Assembly: GCA_963744575.1 (NCBI GenBank)
Contig: CAVUUF010000014.1
Coordinates: 609,301-673,300 of the forward strand
DNA from: Palsa-504 sp963744575
GTDB lineage: Bacteria > Actinomycetota > Actinomycetes > Streptosporangiales > Streptosporangiaceae
Length of the DNA: 64,000 nt
Reading direction: 5' to 3'
Shown here: piece by piece, positions 52,709 to 60,167 of the stretch
Numbering within the stretch: position 1 is the stretch's first letter
How the letters are laid out: the number at the start of each line of letters is the position of its first letter
The notes under the pieces: model-generated
What the model was told of the DNA's origin: nothing
Seen by the model: the letters and a program-made list of their open reading frames with translations, nothing else
Databases searched by the model: none
Translations under genes and position numbers: made by a program

Positions 52709-52802
52709 ACGCTGGTCACCTCTTTCGTGCACGCGGGAGAGAACCCAGGGGCGGCCGGAGGTACCAGCTCCAGCCGCCCCGCCTCATCTATCTGTGCTGC
52801 CA

Positions 52803-53120
52803 TCACGCCGCCTGCCCGCCAGGCTCATCCGGGCCTGCCGCCGGGGTGGCGGTCCGGGCGGCGAGCCTGTCCAGCTCGGCCGCGTACTGGTTCACTGCCT
52901 CGGCCAGCTGGCGGCCGAAGGCCACGTCCTGCCCGGTGACCTCGCCCCGGCCGGGGTTGGTGATCGTGATGTCCGCCGCCCCGTCCCGGATGGCCAGGAT
53001 CGGCGCGGCGTCCTCGTAGGTGCAGCACTGGATGTGGGTGCTGGCGGTCAGCCGGACAAAGGACTGGACCGTGGCCGTGCCGTCCGCGCCGAACCGGACC
53101 GATGCCGAGGTCTGGGTCAT
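52803..53120 (-). CDS. AICE small protein (hypothetical)
   Basis: 105 aa from the ATG at 53120, overlapping the previous gene by ATGA. It has a beta-rich start (ASVRFGADGTATVQSFV), two Cys (IQCCTYEDAAP) and a helical end (VAFGRQLAEAVNQYAAELDRLA). The C-terminal helix resembles that of its upstream neighbour (FARQLAAQAWAYAVAVE), so the two may be paralogues. The function is unknown. Confidence 0.7.
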   Translation of the reverse strand: MTQTSASVRFGADGTATVQSFVRLTASTHIQCCTYEDAAPILAIRDGAADITITNPGRGEVTGQDVAFGRQLAEAVNQYAAELDRLAARTATPAAGPDEPGGQAA

Positions 53121-53476
53121 GCCGTCACCTCCCGCCCGCCGGGCAGCGGCACCAGGCCCGGCTCGCCTGCGTCGGCATCGAGCAGGACCTCCGCCTGGGC
53201 GGTCAGCGTGTACGGGACCGGCGCCTCCGGCAGCGGCGGCAGGCCCCGGTAGCGGCGCTCCACCGCCACCGCGTACGCCCACGCCTGCGCCGCCAGCTGC
53301 CGGGCGAAGTCCACGTGCCCGGCCTCGATCTGCTCCGGCAGCGTGAAACTCACCTGGGTCGACCCGGCGCCGATGACGAACAGCGGAGCCTTGGCCGGGA
53401 ACGGCACGAACGCCACCTCGTGGCGGGAGCCGACCCGCAGGCACAGATGCGCCGCCGGGGCGCGCCGCGCCGTCAC
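53117..53476 (-). CDS. AICE small protein (hypothetical)
   Basis: 119 aa. Beta strands (VAFVPFPAKAPLFVIGAG; TQVSFTLPEQIEAGHVDFA) followed by a helix FARQLAAQAWAYAVAVERRY. Overlaps both neighbours by ATGA, so the three genes from the Pra-like one to 52803 form one translationally coupled unit. No known family. Confidence 0.7.
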   Translation of the reverse strand: MTARRAPAAHLCLRVGSRHEVAFVPFPAKAPLFVIGAGSTQVSFTLPEQIEAGHVDFARQLAAQAWAYAVAVERRYRGLPPLPEAPVPYTLTAQAEVLLDADAGEPGLVPLPGGREVTA

Positions 53477-53922
53477 GCCGCGTCCTTATGCGATTCGGGC
53501 GCCGGGCGGCCCAGGCCCCGCGAGGGAGCCCGCACGCCGGTGGCCTTGAGGGAGTACGCCTGCCGCGCCGCGCACTTGTTCTTGCCGTCACCCGCGCAGC
53601 GCGAGGCATCCACGTACGGCATCACCGTCATCCCGTCGAACTCGACCGCCGTGAACGGGGACCCCGGCGCCGCGGGCGGCAGCACCGGCTGCACCTGGGC
53701 GGCGATCTTGACTTTGACGGTCCGCTGCCGGGCGTCGGGGTCGGCGTCGATGACTTCGACCACCCACAGCGGCAGGCCGGTGTGCTTGTCTGCCTGCTGG
53801 ACTACCCGGTCAGCGGATGACCGGTCGAAGTCCCGCACCATCTCGATGCCCCCGGCCGCGTACGCGCCATCGGGGAAAACCATCCCGAACTCGATCGGGA
53901 TCGGACGAGCTTGAAGCGCCAT
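53473..53922 (-). CDS. Pra-like activator of AICE replication, integration and excision
   Basis: 149 aa from the ATG at 53922, preceded by AGGTGGAG. MALQARPIPIEFGMVFPDGAYA, EMVRDFDRSSADRVVQ and FTAVEFDGMTVMPYV match, from memory, the protein family annotated as plasmid replication, integration and excision activator, after pSAM2 Pra. In pSAM2 Pra turns on rep-xis-int. First gene of the minus-strand AICE operon, divergent from the HTH regulator, which is the expected place for an activator/repressor switch. Confidence 0.75.
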   Translation of the reverse strand: MALQARPIPIEFGMVFPDGAYAAGGIEMVRDFDRSSADRVVQQADKHTGLPLWVVEVIDADPDARQRTVKVKIAAQVQPVLPPAAPGSPFTAVEFDGMTVMPYVDASRCAGDGKNKCAARQAYSLKATGVRAPSRGLGRPAPESHKDAA

Positions 53923-54022
53923 CGGCTCCACCTTTCGCTGGCTGACTCCGCGCCGCCGGGCCAGGCCTGAATTGGCCTCACAAGCTGGGCGGCCTTGCTT
54001 GGTTCCACTATTCGGCGCGCGA

Positions 54023-54070
54023 CACGGACGGTTACACCTCCGTGACAAGTCCTTCGGGACGTCTTAGAAT
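54023..54070 (+). promoter_or_regulatory. Promoter with inverted repeat for the HTH regulator
   Basis: GTGACA (54042-54047) and TAGAAT (54065-54070), 17 bp apart, form a good -35/-10 pair 28 bp before the regulator ATG at 54098. CACGGA and TCCGTG (54023-54044) make a 6-bp inverted repeat overlapping the -35 box, a plausible autoregulatory operator. It lies in the divergent gap shared with the Pra-like gene. Confidence 0.55.
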
Positions 54071-54097
54071 GCAAACGTCCCTGATTGGAGCGAGACC

Positions 54098-54850
54098 ATG
54101 GCGAACGAGCGGCTCCGCGCGGCGCTGGACCGAGATAGATGGACGCTTCCGGCCTTTGCCGAGGCGATTGGCGTGGATCCTAAGACGGTCGAGCGGTGGA
54201 TCAGCAAGGAGCGCACGCCGCACCGGCGTATCGCGATGGCAGCAGCCGCCCGGCTCAGCGAAGATCCCGCCTACCTGTGGCCCGAGCTGGGCAGGCGCCC
54301 GGTTCTCGACACCACATACGGCGAGATCATCACCGTCTATCCCGAACGCAACGCCGTCCCGAACTCGCTGTGGCTGTCCCTCCTCCGGGCCGCTGACCGA
54401 AACATCGACCTGCTGGTGTACGCAGGCCTGCATCTCCCCGAGGCCAACCCGGCATGGCCGAAGGAGATCCAGGCCAAGTGCGCGGACGGCGCGCAGGCCC
54501 GGATCGCGTTCGGGGACCCTGATTCTGCCGAGGTTCGGGCACGCGGTCAGGAGGAAGGCGTCGGGCAAGGCCTGGCCGCCCGCATCAACTACGCGCTGGC
54601 CTGGTACCGGCCGGTCCTCTCAGCCCCGAACCTGGCCGTCCGGTTCCACGCGACCGTCTTGTACAACTCCATCCTGCGATTCGATGACCAGATGCTCGTT
54701 AACCCGCACATCCACGGCATGCCCGCCTTCCGGGCTCCTGTCCTGCACCTGCGGCGAGTCCAGGGCGGCCCGCTGTTCGAGACCTACTTGGAATGCTTCG
54801 AGAACATCTGGGCCGCAGCCCGGCCCTACCAGCCGACGGAAGAGAGCTGA
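54098..54850 (+). CDS. HTH transcriptional regulator with C-terminal sensor-like domain
   Basis: 250 aa. Residues about 1-60 are an XRE-type HTH (LPAFAEAIGVDPKTVERWISKERTPHRR). Residues about 80-240 form an alpha/beta domain (YGEIITVYPERNAVP, LWLSLLRAADRNIDLLVYAG, ARIAFGDPDSAEV, AVRFHATVLYNSILRFDD) that resembles the phospholipase-D-like DUF5919 type and has no HKD catalytic motif. Common next to Nudix genes in Streptomyces AICEs. One base separates it from the Nudix gene. It could repress the AICE operon and sense a nucleotide-like ligand; that is inference. Confidence 0.8.
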   Translation: MANERLRAALDRDRWTLPAFAEAIGVDPKTVERWISKERTPHRRIAMAAAARLSEDPAYLWPELGRRPVLDTTYGEIITVYPERNAVPNSLWLSLLRAADRNIDLLVYAGLHLPEANPAWPKEIQAKCADGAQARIAFGDPDSAEVRARGQEEGVGQGLAARINYALAWYRPVLSAPNLAVRFHATVLYNSILRFDDQMLVNPHIHGMPAFRAPVLHLRRVQGGPLFETYLECFENIWAAARPYQPTEES

Positions 54851-54851
54851 C

Positions 54852-55331
54852 ATGCCACGCGTGGACTACCTCAACGACCCGGCAGCGCCGAAAGCCAACA
54901 GCATCGTCCCCGCAGTCAGCGCCATCGTGACCGACGGCCAGGACCGGATCCTGCTCATCCGCAGGACCGACAATAACTACTGGTCCATACCCGGCGGCCA
55001 GGTCGAACCGGGAGAATCACTACCCCAGGCAGTGACCCGCGAGGTCGCCGAGGAAACCGGGATGCGATGCGAAGTGACCGGCCTGGTCGGCATCTACTCC
55101 GATCCCGGCCACGTCGCCGCCTACGACGACGGAGAGGTCCGGCAGGAATTCTCCATCTGCTACGCAACCCGCCTGCGCGGCGGGCAGATCCAGACCAGCC
55201 CGGAATCCGCAGCCGTCCGGTTCGTCAGCCAGGACGAACTGCCCGGCTACACGATCCACTCATCGATACAACGGCGGATCGGCCACTACCTTGAGCACCG
55301 GGCTAGGCCCTACATCGGCCTGGCCGACTGA
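54852..55331 (+). CDS. Nudix hydrolase
   Basis: 159 aa. The Nudix box GGQVEPGESLPQAVTREVAEETG fits GX5EX7REUXEEXGU exactly (residues about 46-68). The beta-sandwich continues with VTGLVGIYSDPGH and FSICYATRLRGG. It hydrolyses a nucleoside diphosphate linked to some group; the substrate is unknown. Directly behind the HTH regulator (same operon). Its end overlaps by 22 bases the convergent HD gene. Nudix genes are known as frequent AICE cargo. Confidence 0.92.
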   Translation: MPRVDYLNDPAAPKANSIVPAVSAIVTDGQDRILLIRRTDNNYWSIPGGQVEPGESLPQAVTREVAEETGMRCEVTGLVGIYSDPGHVAAYDDGEVRQEFSICYATRLRGGQIQTSPESAAVRFVSQDELPGYTIHSSIQRRIGHYLEHRARPYIGLAD

Positions 55332-55870
55332 TCAGCCAGCCGGGCCAGCGTCCGCTGGCAACATGAAACCAGATCCGGGCGAGCAAGACGCAGCGCCCGC
55401 GTCACCGCATGACCTGGGCCATACCGCTGCTCGATCTCATCCATCCGGTCCTCGAACTCCACCAGCCTGCCATCCGGCGCCGTCGTCAGATCACAGAACA
55501 CCAGCGCATCAGCCGTCACCGACTGCTCCGCCTCGAACTCTTCGACCAGAGCGCGCTCCAAGCCTCGGACCCGCGCCTCATACACAGCACACGAGTGATG
55601 TGCCACCAGCCGCGCCAGCCGGTCATCCACGCCGACCCTCCGCAGGAACCTGGCGCCATCCAGAGGATGAAACCCCGTATCCGCCAGATCCGGGGCATAC
55701 CCGATGTCATGAAGCCACGCCGCCGACGCCAGCAGCTCATCCGACAGGCCAAGCCTGGCAGCAACGTCCTCACCGCGAGCGCCAGCACCCTGGACATGCC
55801 GCCACCGGCGCGGCAGCACCGGATCCAGATACCGCTGCGCCAGAACACGCGCCTCAGCCGCCGACATCAT
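55310..55870 (-). CDS. HD-domain phosphohydrolase
   Basis: 186 aa. Metal ligands in order: RRWRHVQGAG (His), AAWLHDIGYA (HD), VAHHSCA (His) and LVFCDLTTA (Asp), the set of HD phosphohydrolases that act on nucleotides. It converges on the Nudix gene; the pair Nudix/HD near the regulator is a recurring AICE cassette. The 205 bp behind it up to the next gene holds no gene and contains GC-rich inverted stretches (GGCGGCGCCGCGCAGCGGCG). Confidence 0.88.
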   Translation of the reverse strand: MMSAAEARVLAQRYLDPVLPRRWRHVQGAGARGEDVAARLGLSDELLASAAWLHDIGYAPDLADTGFHPLDGARFLRRVGVDDRLARLVAHHSCAVYEARVRGLERALVEEFEAEQSVTADALVFCDLTTAPDGRLVEFEDRMDEIEQRYGPGHAVTRALRLARPDLVSCCQRTLARLADQSARPM

Positions 55871-56080
55871 GACCCGAGCGTACGGTCCCGAACATGCGCC
55901 TAAGTGCGCGCCTTGCGCGTTCTTCCAGACTGCGTTGCCGAATTTAGCCGTATTTGATCAAGGCGGCGCCGCGCAGCGGCGCCGCTGGCCCGGCGCCAGC
56001 GTCGGCCTCTGCCTTGGGAGGCCCGGCCGCCGCGCGCCGGGCCATCCGGCAGCTCGCCACTGATCAGCCAGGCTCACTCG

Positions 56081-56569
56081 TCACGCAGCCGTGCTGAACG
56101 CGGCCGTGTTCCTCGCCTTGCCGTTGTCCGGCTTGCGGGGGGCGCGTCGAGGGAGCCATGGCCTCGGGCCCGATAGGCGGGCCGCCCCGAAGGTGAACAC
56201 GGCGGCGTAGATGAGGTCGATGGGGACCAGTCCCGGCCGCCCTGTCGCGATGGCTGTGACGGCGTCGAGGAACTGGATGAGGGCGGTGAGGATCATCAGG
56301 GCTGCCAGGACGCGCCGTGCCCGCAGGGCCAGCGTGACCAGCAGCATTACCGCCACCGCCAGATTGCGGGTGATGAAGTAGTCAGCGTAGTTGTGCCCGG
56401 CGGTGTTCAGATGCTCGCCTGAGGCGAAGATGGCCAGGACAGCGCCGGTGGCGGTGAGCAAGGCGCCGAGGATAACGATGACAGTCAGCCACCACGGCCA
56501 CGTTCTGGCGGTGGCCGTCGGCGGCAGTTCAGCGGTGACTGGGTAGGCGGATTCCGATGGCTCTTTCAT
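56081..56569 (-). CDS. Membrane protein, unknown
   Basis: 162 aa from the ATG at 56569 with AAGGAGC upstream. Four helices (WWLTVIVILGALLTATGAVLA; FITRNLAVAVMLLVTLALRA; VLAALMILTALIQFLDAVTA; LVPIDLIYAAVFTFGAARL). No motif that I recognise beyond a general resemblance to small DoxX/DUF4345-like membrane proteins. Confidence 0.65.
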   Translation of the reverse strand: MKEPSESAYPVTAELPPTATARTWPWWLTVIVILGALLTATGAVLAIFASGEHLNTAGHNYADYFITRNLAVAVMLLVTLALRARRVLAALMILTALIQFLDAVTAIATGRPGLVPIDLIYAAVFTFGAARLSGPRPWLPRRAPRKPDNGKARNTAAFSTAA

Positions 56570-56936
56570 GACGTACGCTCCTTGCCTTGCCAGGCTGGCC
56601 TGATTGGCGCCCGGGTTAACGGGACAGTGCTGCGCAGATGTCCGCGACGGCACCGTGGCCGGTGAAACCGTACGGGCGGGCGACAAACGGGCGGGTGCTG
56701 CACCACCTGCGAAGATGGCGTCGCGCGGCAGGGAGTTCCGCCGCGCTGGCCACGCCGACCTGGCGCTATCCATGCAAGAACCGTAAGGTCACTCCGGCAT
56801 GCCAGTCGTCGGCTCCCGGATGACAGTTCACCTACTCCCGGGGGTGTAGACACGGCACACAAGGCGGGTGGCAGAGGACCGGAGCCCAAATCATCTGCAC
56901 GCACGGACGGCCCGGCGGGCGGGAGGTCAGACGGCA

Positions 56937-57023
56937 TGACCGCGAAGCCAGCGGCTCCTTACAAGCTGGTGATCCCCACCGCTGACGCCGTTGACGATGA
57001 CCGCCTGGTCATGGCGACATGAC
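56937..57023 (+). CDS. Very short reading frame, gene remnant?
   Basis: 28 codons from ATG (56937) to TGA (57023), starting MTAKPAAPYKLVIPTADAVD. It looks like the start of a longer protein that stops early, after a 370-bp stretch (56570-56936) with nothing recognisable. Doubtful. Confidence 0.25.
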
Positions 57024-57342
57024 CGGGGAAGGTGCAAAGACCCCCCACCAGACTGCCGCCGGATTGTGATACGCCTCCGGTACGGCATCAAGCGCGGCTG
57101 TGACCGTAGGACAATGAGCACAGGTTAACTGCCTGGTTAACGTACACGCGAAGCCACCCTTGACACCTTCCCTCCAGCGAATAGATCGGCAGCAATCAGT
57201 CCGATGGGGGAGAGGGGCGACGCACCAGGACCACGGCCGGGCGGGACCTGGCCTACGCATTACGGGCGTACCCCCGAGATGTCCCCGAACCGCCATCAAC
57301 AGCCAACGACCGTCACCAGCAGCAACCTGTTACCTGAAGCTA

Positions 57343-57482
57343 GCGCGGGCTCTGAACCCGCGACCAACGTACGTGACATGCTTGTAATGCGTAGCTCGCT
57401 GGATGGCGACGAGGACCAGGGCGACGAGCTGCCGACCGTCGTGCGCGACCACCGCCGCCGTGCCCGTTGCGTGCCCGATCGG
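57343..57482. other. tRNA-like piece plus integrase 3'-end remnant
   Basis: On the minus strand GCGGG-TTCAGAG-CCCGC (57345-57361) has the form of a T-arm, and an anticodon-arm-like GCATTACAAGC lies about 20 bases before it. At 57459-57482 a 24-bp sequence differs by one base from the end of the AICE integrase gene at 48083-48106 (it would encode RSGTQRAR). This looks like the attachment-site end of another lost integrative element. No open integrase frame remains. Confidence 0.45.
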
Positions 57483-57576
57483 CCGGTCAACGACGGAAAC
57501 CTACGGTCACTCGCGGACACCCTGATGCACCGCCTCACCTGCGAATAAGCAGGCTGACCCCCGTGCACCGGGTCGC

Positions 57577-57894
57577 CTCGCTGTGTAAACGCTGGCTGCT
57601 GGGCACCCACCAAGGCTCGGTCGACGAGGCGCACCTGCCCGCCTACCTAGACGAGTTCACCTTCCGGTTCAACCGCCGCCGCTCACGCAGCCGCAGCATG
57701 CTGTTCTACCGCCTCCTCGAACTCGCCGCTGGCCACAGCCCCGTCCGCACCAGGACCTGATCGCGACCAGAGGCCGCAAGAAGCGGTACCCACGGCCCCC
57801 GGCCACACGCGGCAAGCCGCTGAGCCTGCAACGCCCGCCTGCGCAACGGCCCTGGCGAACAACTCCCCCGGCTTAACTCCGCCAAGATGGATAC
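57577..57894 (+). pseudogene. IS1595-type transposase, C-terminal fragment (copy A)
   Basis: Encodes RWLLGTHQGSVDEAHLPAYL and EFTFRFNRRRSRSR, the end of an ISXO2/IS1595-like transposase, then an inverted-repeat end ACTCCGCCAAGATGGATAC. One base is missing in GTCCGCACC compared with copy B, so the last part is out of frame. About 60% of the gene and the left end are absent. Confidence 0.88.
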
Positions 57895-57961
57895 TCCCAA
57901 GACAACAAATTGTCGATGAGGAGGGTCAAGCGGCTAGCGGTTTGGCTGCTACTGTCGAAAA

Positions 57962-58468
57962 ATGACCGAACCAATGGCGTCAAGACCATACATGCCGGGC
58001 TACGGGACACTTCCTGCTGATGAGGGGAGCGGGCTGCTGCCATGGTCGTGGGCAGAGGAGAAGCTGCTGCACTCGCACGACTTCTGGCTTGCCACCGTCG
58101 GTCCCGTGCGTGTTCCGCACCTAATGCCGGTGTGGGCGGTCTGGGACCAGGACAAGCTGTGGTTCTGCAGCTCCAACGGATCCCGCAAGGTACGCAACCT
58201 GGAGGCGGAGCCGCAGTGCACGCTGTCGACGGACAACCCGCTCAAGCCCGTGGTGGTGCGTGGCCGCGCCGAGCGGGTAACCGACGTTGCGGGGCTTGAA
58301 GCCATGATCGCGGCGGTGAACGCCAAATACGGCACCAGCTATGGCCTGGACATGGTGGACCCTAAGTCCCAAAGCGTCTTCGCGGTGGTGCCGGAGTGGG
58401 CGTTTGCCCTGGATTCTGGTGATTTCTCCGGTTCGCCGACACGGTTCACGTTCGCAAATCCAAGCTGA
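57962..58468 (+). CDS. Pyridoxamine 5'-phosphate oxidase-like flavin/F420 split-barrel protein
   Basis: 168 aa. FWLATVGPVRVPHLMPVWAVWDQDKLWF is the first strands of the split barrel, followed by SRKVRNLEAEPQCTLSTDNP and VVVRGRAERVTD and the C-terminal KSQSVFAVVPEWAFALD. It binds FMN or F420; the reaction is unknown. No clear ribosome-binding site. It is bracketed by two nearly identical transposase tails (57577-57894 and 58566-58884), so it may have been carried between IS copies. Confidence 0.85.
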   Translation: MTEPMASRPYMPGYGTLPADEGSGLLPWSWAEEKLLHSHDFWLATVGPVRVPHLMPVWAVWDQDKLWFCSSNGSRKVRNLEAEPQCTLSTDNPLKPVVVRGRAERVTDVAGLEAMIAAVNAKYGTSYGLDMVDPKSQSVFAVVPEWAFALDSGDFSGSPTRFTFANPS

Positions 58469-58565
58469 CAAGTGAGATCCAGCGCGCGCCGTGCCTGCAC
58501 CAGGGCCTCGACACACGCACCGACCTGGGCGGGCTGAACCTCTCTGCGGTTCCCAAGGTGTTCAT

Positions 58566-58884
58566 CTCGCTGTGTAAACGCTGGCTGCTGGGCACCCACC
58601 AAGGCTCGGTCGACGAGGCGCACCTGCCCGCCTACCTAGACGAGTTCACCTTCCGGTTCAACCGCCGCCGCTCACGCAGCCGCGGCATGCTGTTCTACCG
58701 CCTCCTCGAACTCGCCGCTGGCCACAGCCCCGTCCGCTACCAGGACCTGATCGCGACCAGAGGCCGCAAGAAGCGGTACCCACGGCCCCCGGCCACACGC
58801 GGCAAGCCGCTGAGCCTGCAACGCCCGCCTGCGCAACGGCCCTGGCGAACAACTCCCCCGGCTTAACTCCGCCAAGATGGATAC
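58566..58884 (+). pseudogene. IS1595-type transposase, C-terminal fragment (copy B)
   Basis: Nearly identical to copy A over 319 bp: one base longer (GTCCGCTACC) and with GGC instead of AGC at the Ser/Gly codon in SRSRGMLFYRLLELAAGH. The reading frame continues to TAA at the IS end. The left junction (after TTCAT) is different from copy A, so the two truncations share the same internal break but sit in different surroundings. Confidence 0.88.
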
Positions 58885-58930
58885 CCCTAACCGGACTATG
58901 GCGTCTCCACCGGACACCCGGTAGGACGCT

Positions 58931-58992
58931 GAACTGCGGATACGGATTCCGGCGCACTGGCTGACACCCTCCATTGATCTACGGATCAAAAG
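58931..58992. repeat. Diverged 60-70-bp repeat with tRNA-Arg-like core, copy 1
   Basis: AGGACGCTGAACTGCGGATA... through a 16-bp palindrome TTGATCTACGGATCAA (about 58966-58981). Matches 61653-61721 with about ten changes. The palindrome resembles the anticodon arm of tRNA-Arg(ACG), a frequent integrase target. Likely an attachment-site relic. Confidence 0.6.
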
Positions 58993-59004
58993 CTCAGACC
59001 CGGT

Positions 59005-59517
59005 TCACATCCAGATCGTGGCTACCGCGGCCGCTTGCCCCTCGATCGTCAGGGCGGTTACGTCCAGATGGTGATCCGCGGGCGGCGGATTATCACGATC
59101 TTGCTTGTGCAGGTCCTGGAATTCGTCGTCAGTGAGGTAGACGCGTCGCGTGCCCGCTCGGTGGCGTGCTTCGGGCGGTGCAACGTGCAGTCTCACGATC
59201 AGGCACCCGGACAGATGCTGACGGTACAGCCGGAGCGTTTCTGGCGTCAGGACATCAGTGACGATCACCTCGAACCCGTGCTCGTGAAAACGGCGGGCGA
59301 GGCCGCAGGCATTCTCCACGCCCAGGCGCTGCTGCAACACGCCTTCGGGACCATCCCATGGCGCGGCAGCTCCCGAGACCACGAGCTGGCGCAGGTCGTC
59401 CACGTCGATGACAGCAGCGCGAGCGCATCGGCGGGCAATAAGACTGGCCGTCGTGCTCTTGCCCACCGCAGGACCTCCCGTCAGCACTAGTGGCGAGCGC
59501 GTACTCAGGTCGGCCAC
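59005..59517 (-). CDS. P-loop kinase-like protein
   Basis: 170 aa, GTG start. LVLTGGPAVGKSTTASLIA is the Walker A motif (residues about 10-28); VIDVDDLRQLVV, FEVIVTDVLTPET and LIVRLHVAPPEARHRAGTR follow as in small nucleotide/antibiotic kinases (AAA_33/chloramphenicol-phosphotransferase-like). The target is unknown. The stop lies 20-30 bp from the tRNA-Arg-like relic. Confidence 0.82.
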   Translation of the reverse strand: MADLSTRSPLVLTGGPAVGKSTTASLIARRCARAAVIDVDDLRQLVVSGAAAPWDGPEGVLQQRLGVENACGLARRFHEHGFEVIVTDVLTPETLRLYRQHLSGCLIVRLHVAPPEARHRAGTRRVYLTDDEFQDLHKQDRDNPPPADHHLDVTALTIEGQAAAVATIWM

Positions 59518-59789
59518 CTGGCCAGTTTAGGATCCATGATCCGGAAGACACGCGGAATGATCTTCGATGAGCCATGACGCCGACTGAATACATGCAGGTC
59601 AATCGTAAGAATCGCTCGATGGCGATGTCGGCCTCCGGAGCCGTGCACGTGCCCCTAGGGATGGCCCTACAACGGCCCTAGAACGCTGAGGACCACGGGG
59701 GTAAATGCAGGACGGTGAAGGTAGCCCGCGGAGCGCGCAGCGGGCGTATGCCCTGGTCACAGCGGCAAAGCTGCTACTTGGGTGGTAAC

Positions 59790-59823
59790 ACCGACACCCT
59801 GACACGGAAGAGGTCGCCGGTTC
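59790..59823 (+). other. tRNA-Val(GAC)-like 3' half fragment
   Basis: CCCTGACACGGAAGAGGTCG followed by CCGGTTC matches, from memory, the anticodon loop to T-loop of actinobacterial tRNA-Val(GAC). The 3' T-stem and acceptor do not follow properly. No D-arm or 5' acceptor precedes. The gene-free stretch 59518-59895 (378 bp) otherwise shows nothing. Confidence 0.45.
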
Positions 59824-60167
59824 CGCGATCCCGCTCGGCCCCAGTTCAAGCCAGTGCCGCGTCACCCGGCGTGGTGACTTTAGCGGTGGAGCTGCCTACT
59901 TCCACTCGTAGAACTGAGCCGCGACCTTGCCGTTTGCTTCTGTTTCGTACTCATATACTACGGCGACGCCGTTGAGCCGCGCCAGCCGCTCCGAATTGGT
60001 CTGGTAATAGATGGCCCCGCGCCACGACACCGCCGTGCCGTGACCGGTGAAGCGGCCAGCGCCCTGGGCCCGCCAGGCGGCCATCTCGCCGTCATCGGTC
60101 ATGACGATCCCCTGACCGTCGCCGAAGAGGGTCCCGTCCGGCCGGGTCACCGACACGTAAGTGCCCA

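Larger units (their letters stand above)
48009..55870. mobile_element. Actinomycete integrative and conjugative element (AICE) at tRNA-Gly
   Basis: Module order int-xis-rep-zinc ribbon-FtsK/TraSA-small proteins-Pra-like, then HTH regulator-Nudix-HD, matches the pSAM2-type AICE plan. Left boundary: tRNA-Gly. The right boundary is uncertain; the end of the HD gene is used because gene content changes there. Integrase and initiator carry frameshifts, so autonomous excision and replication are unlikely as sequenced. Confidence 0.8.

Noticed and set aside
54098..55870. Toxin-antitoxin interpretation of the HTH/Nudix/HD genes
   Set aside because: The proteins are longer than typical toxin-antitoxin pairs and no RNase, acetyltransferase or kinase toxin fold is visible.
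56951..56976. CCTTACAAGCTGGTGATCCC as the attR of the AICE
   Set aside because: Only about a dozen bases resemble the tRNA-Gly anticodon arm and the anticodon would be different; it lies in a short reading frame. Too weak.
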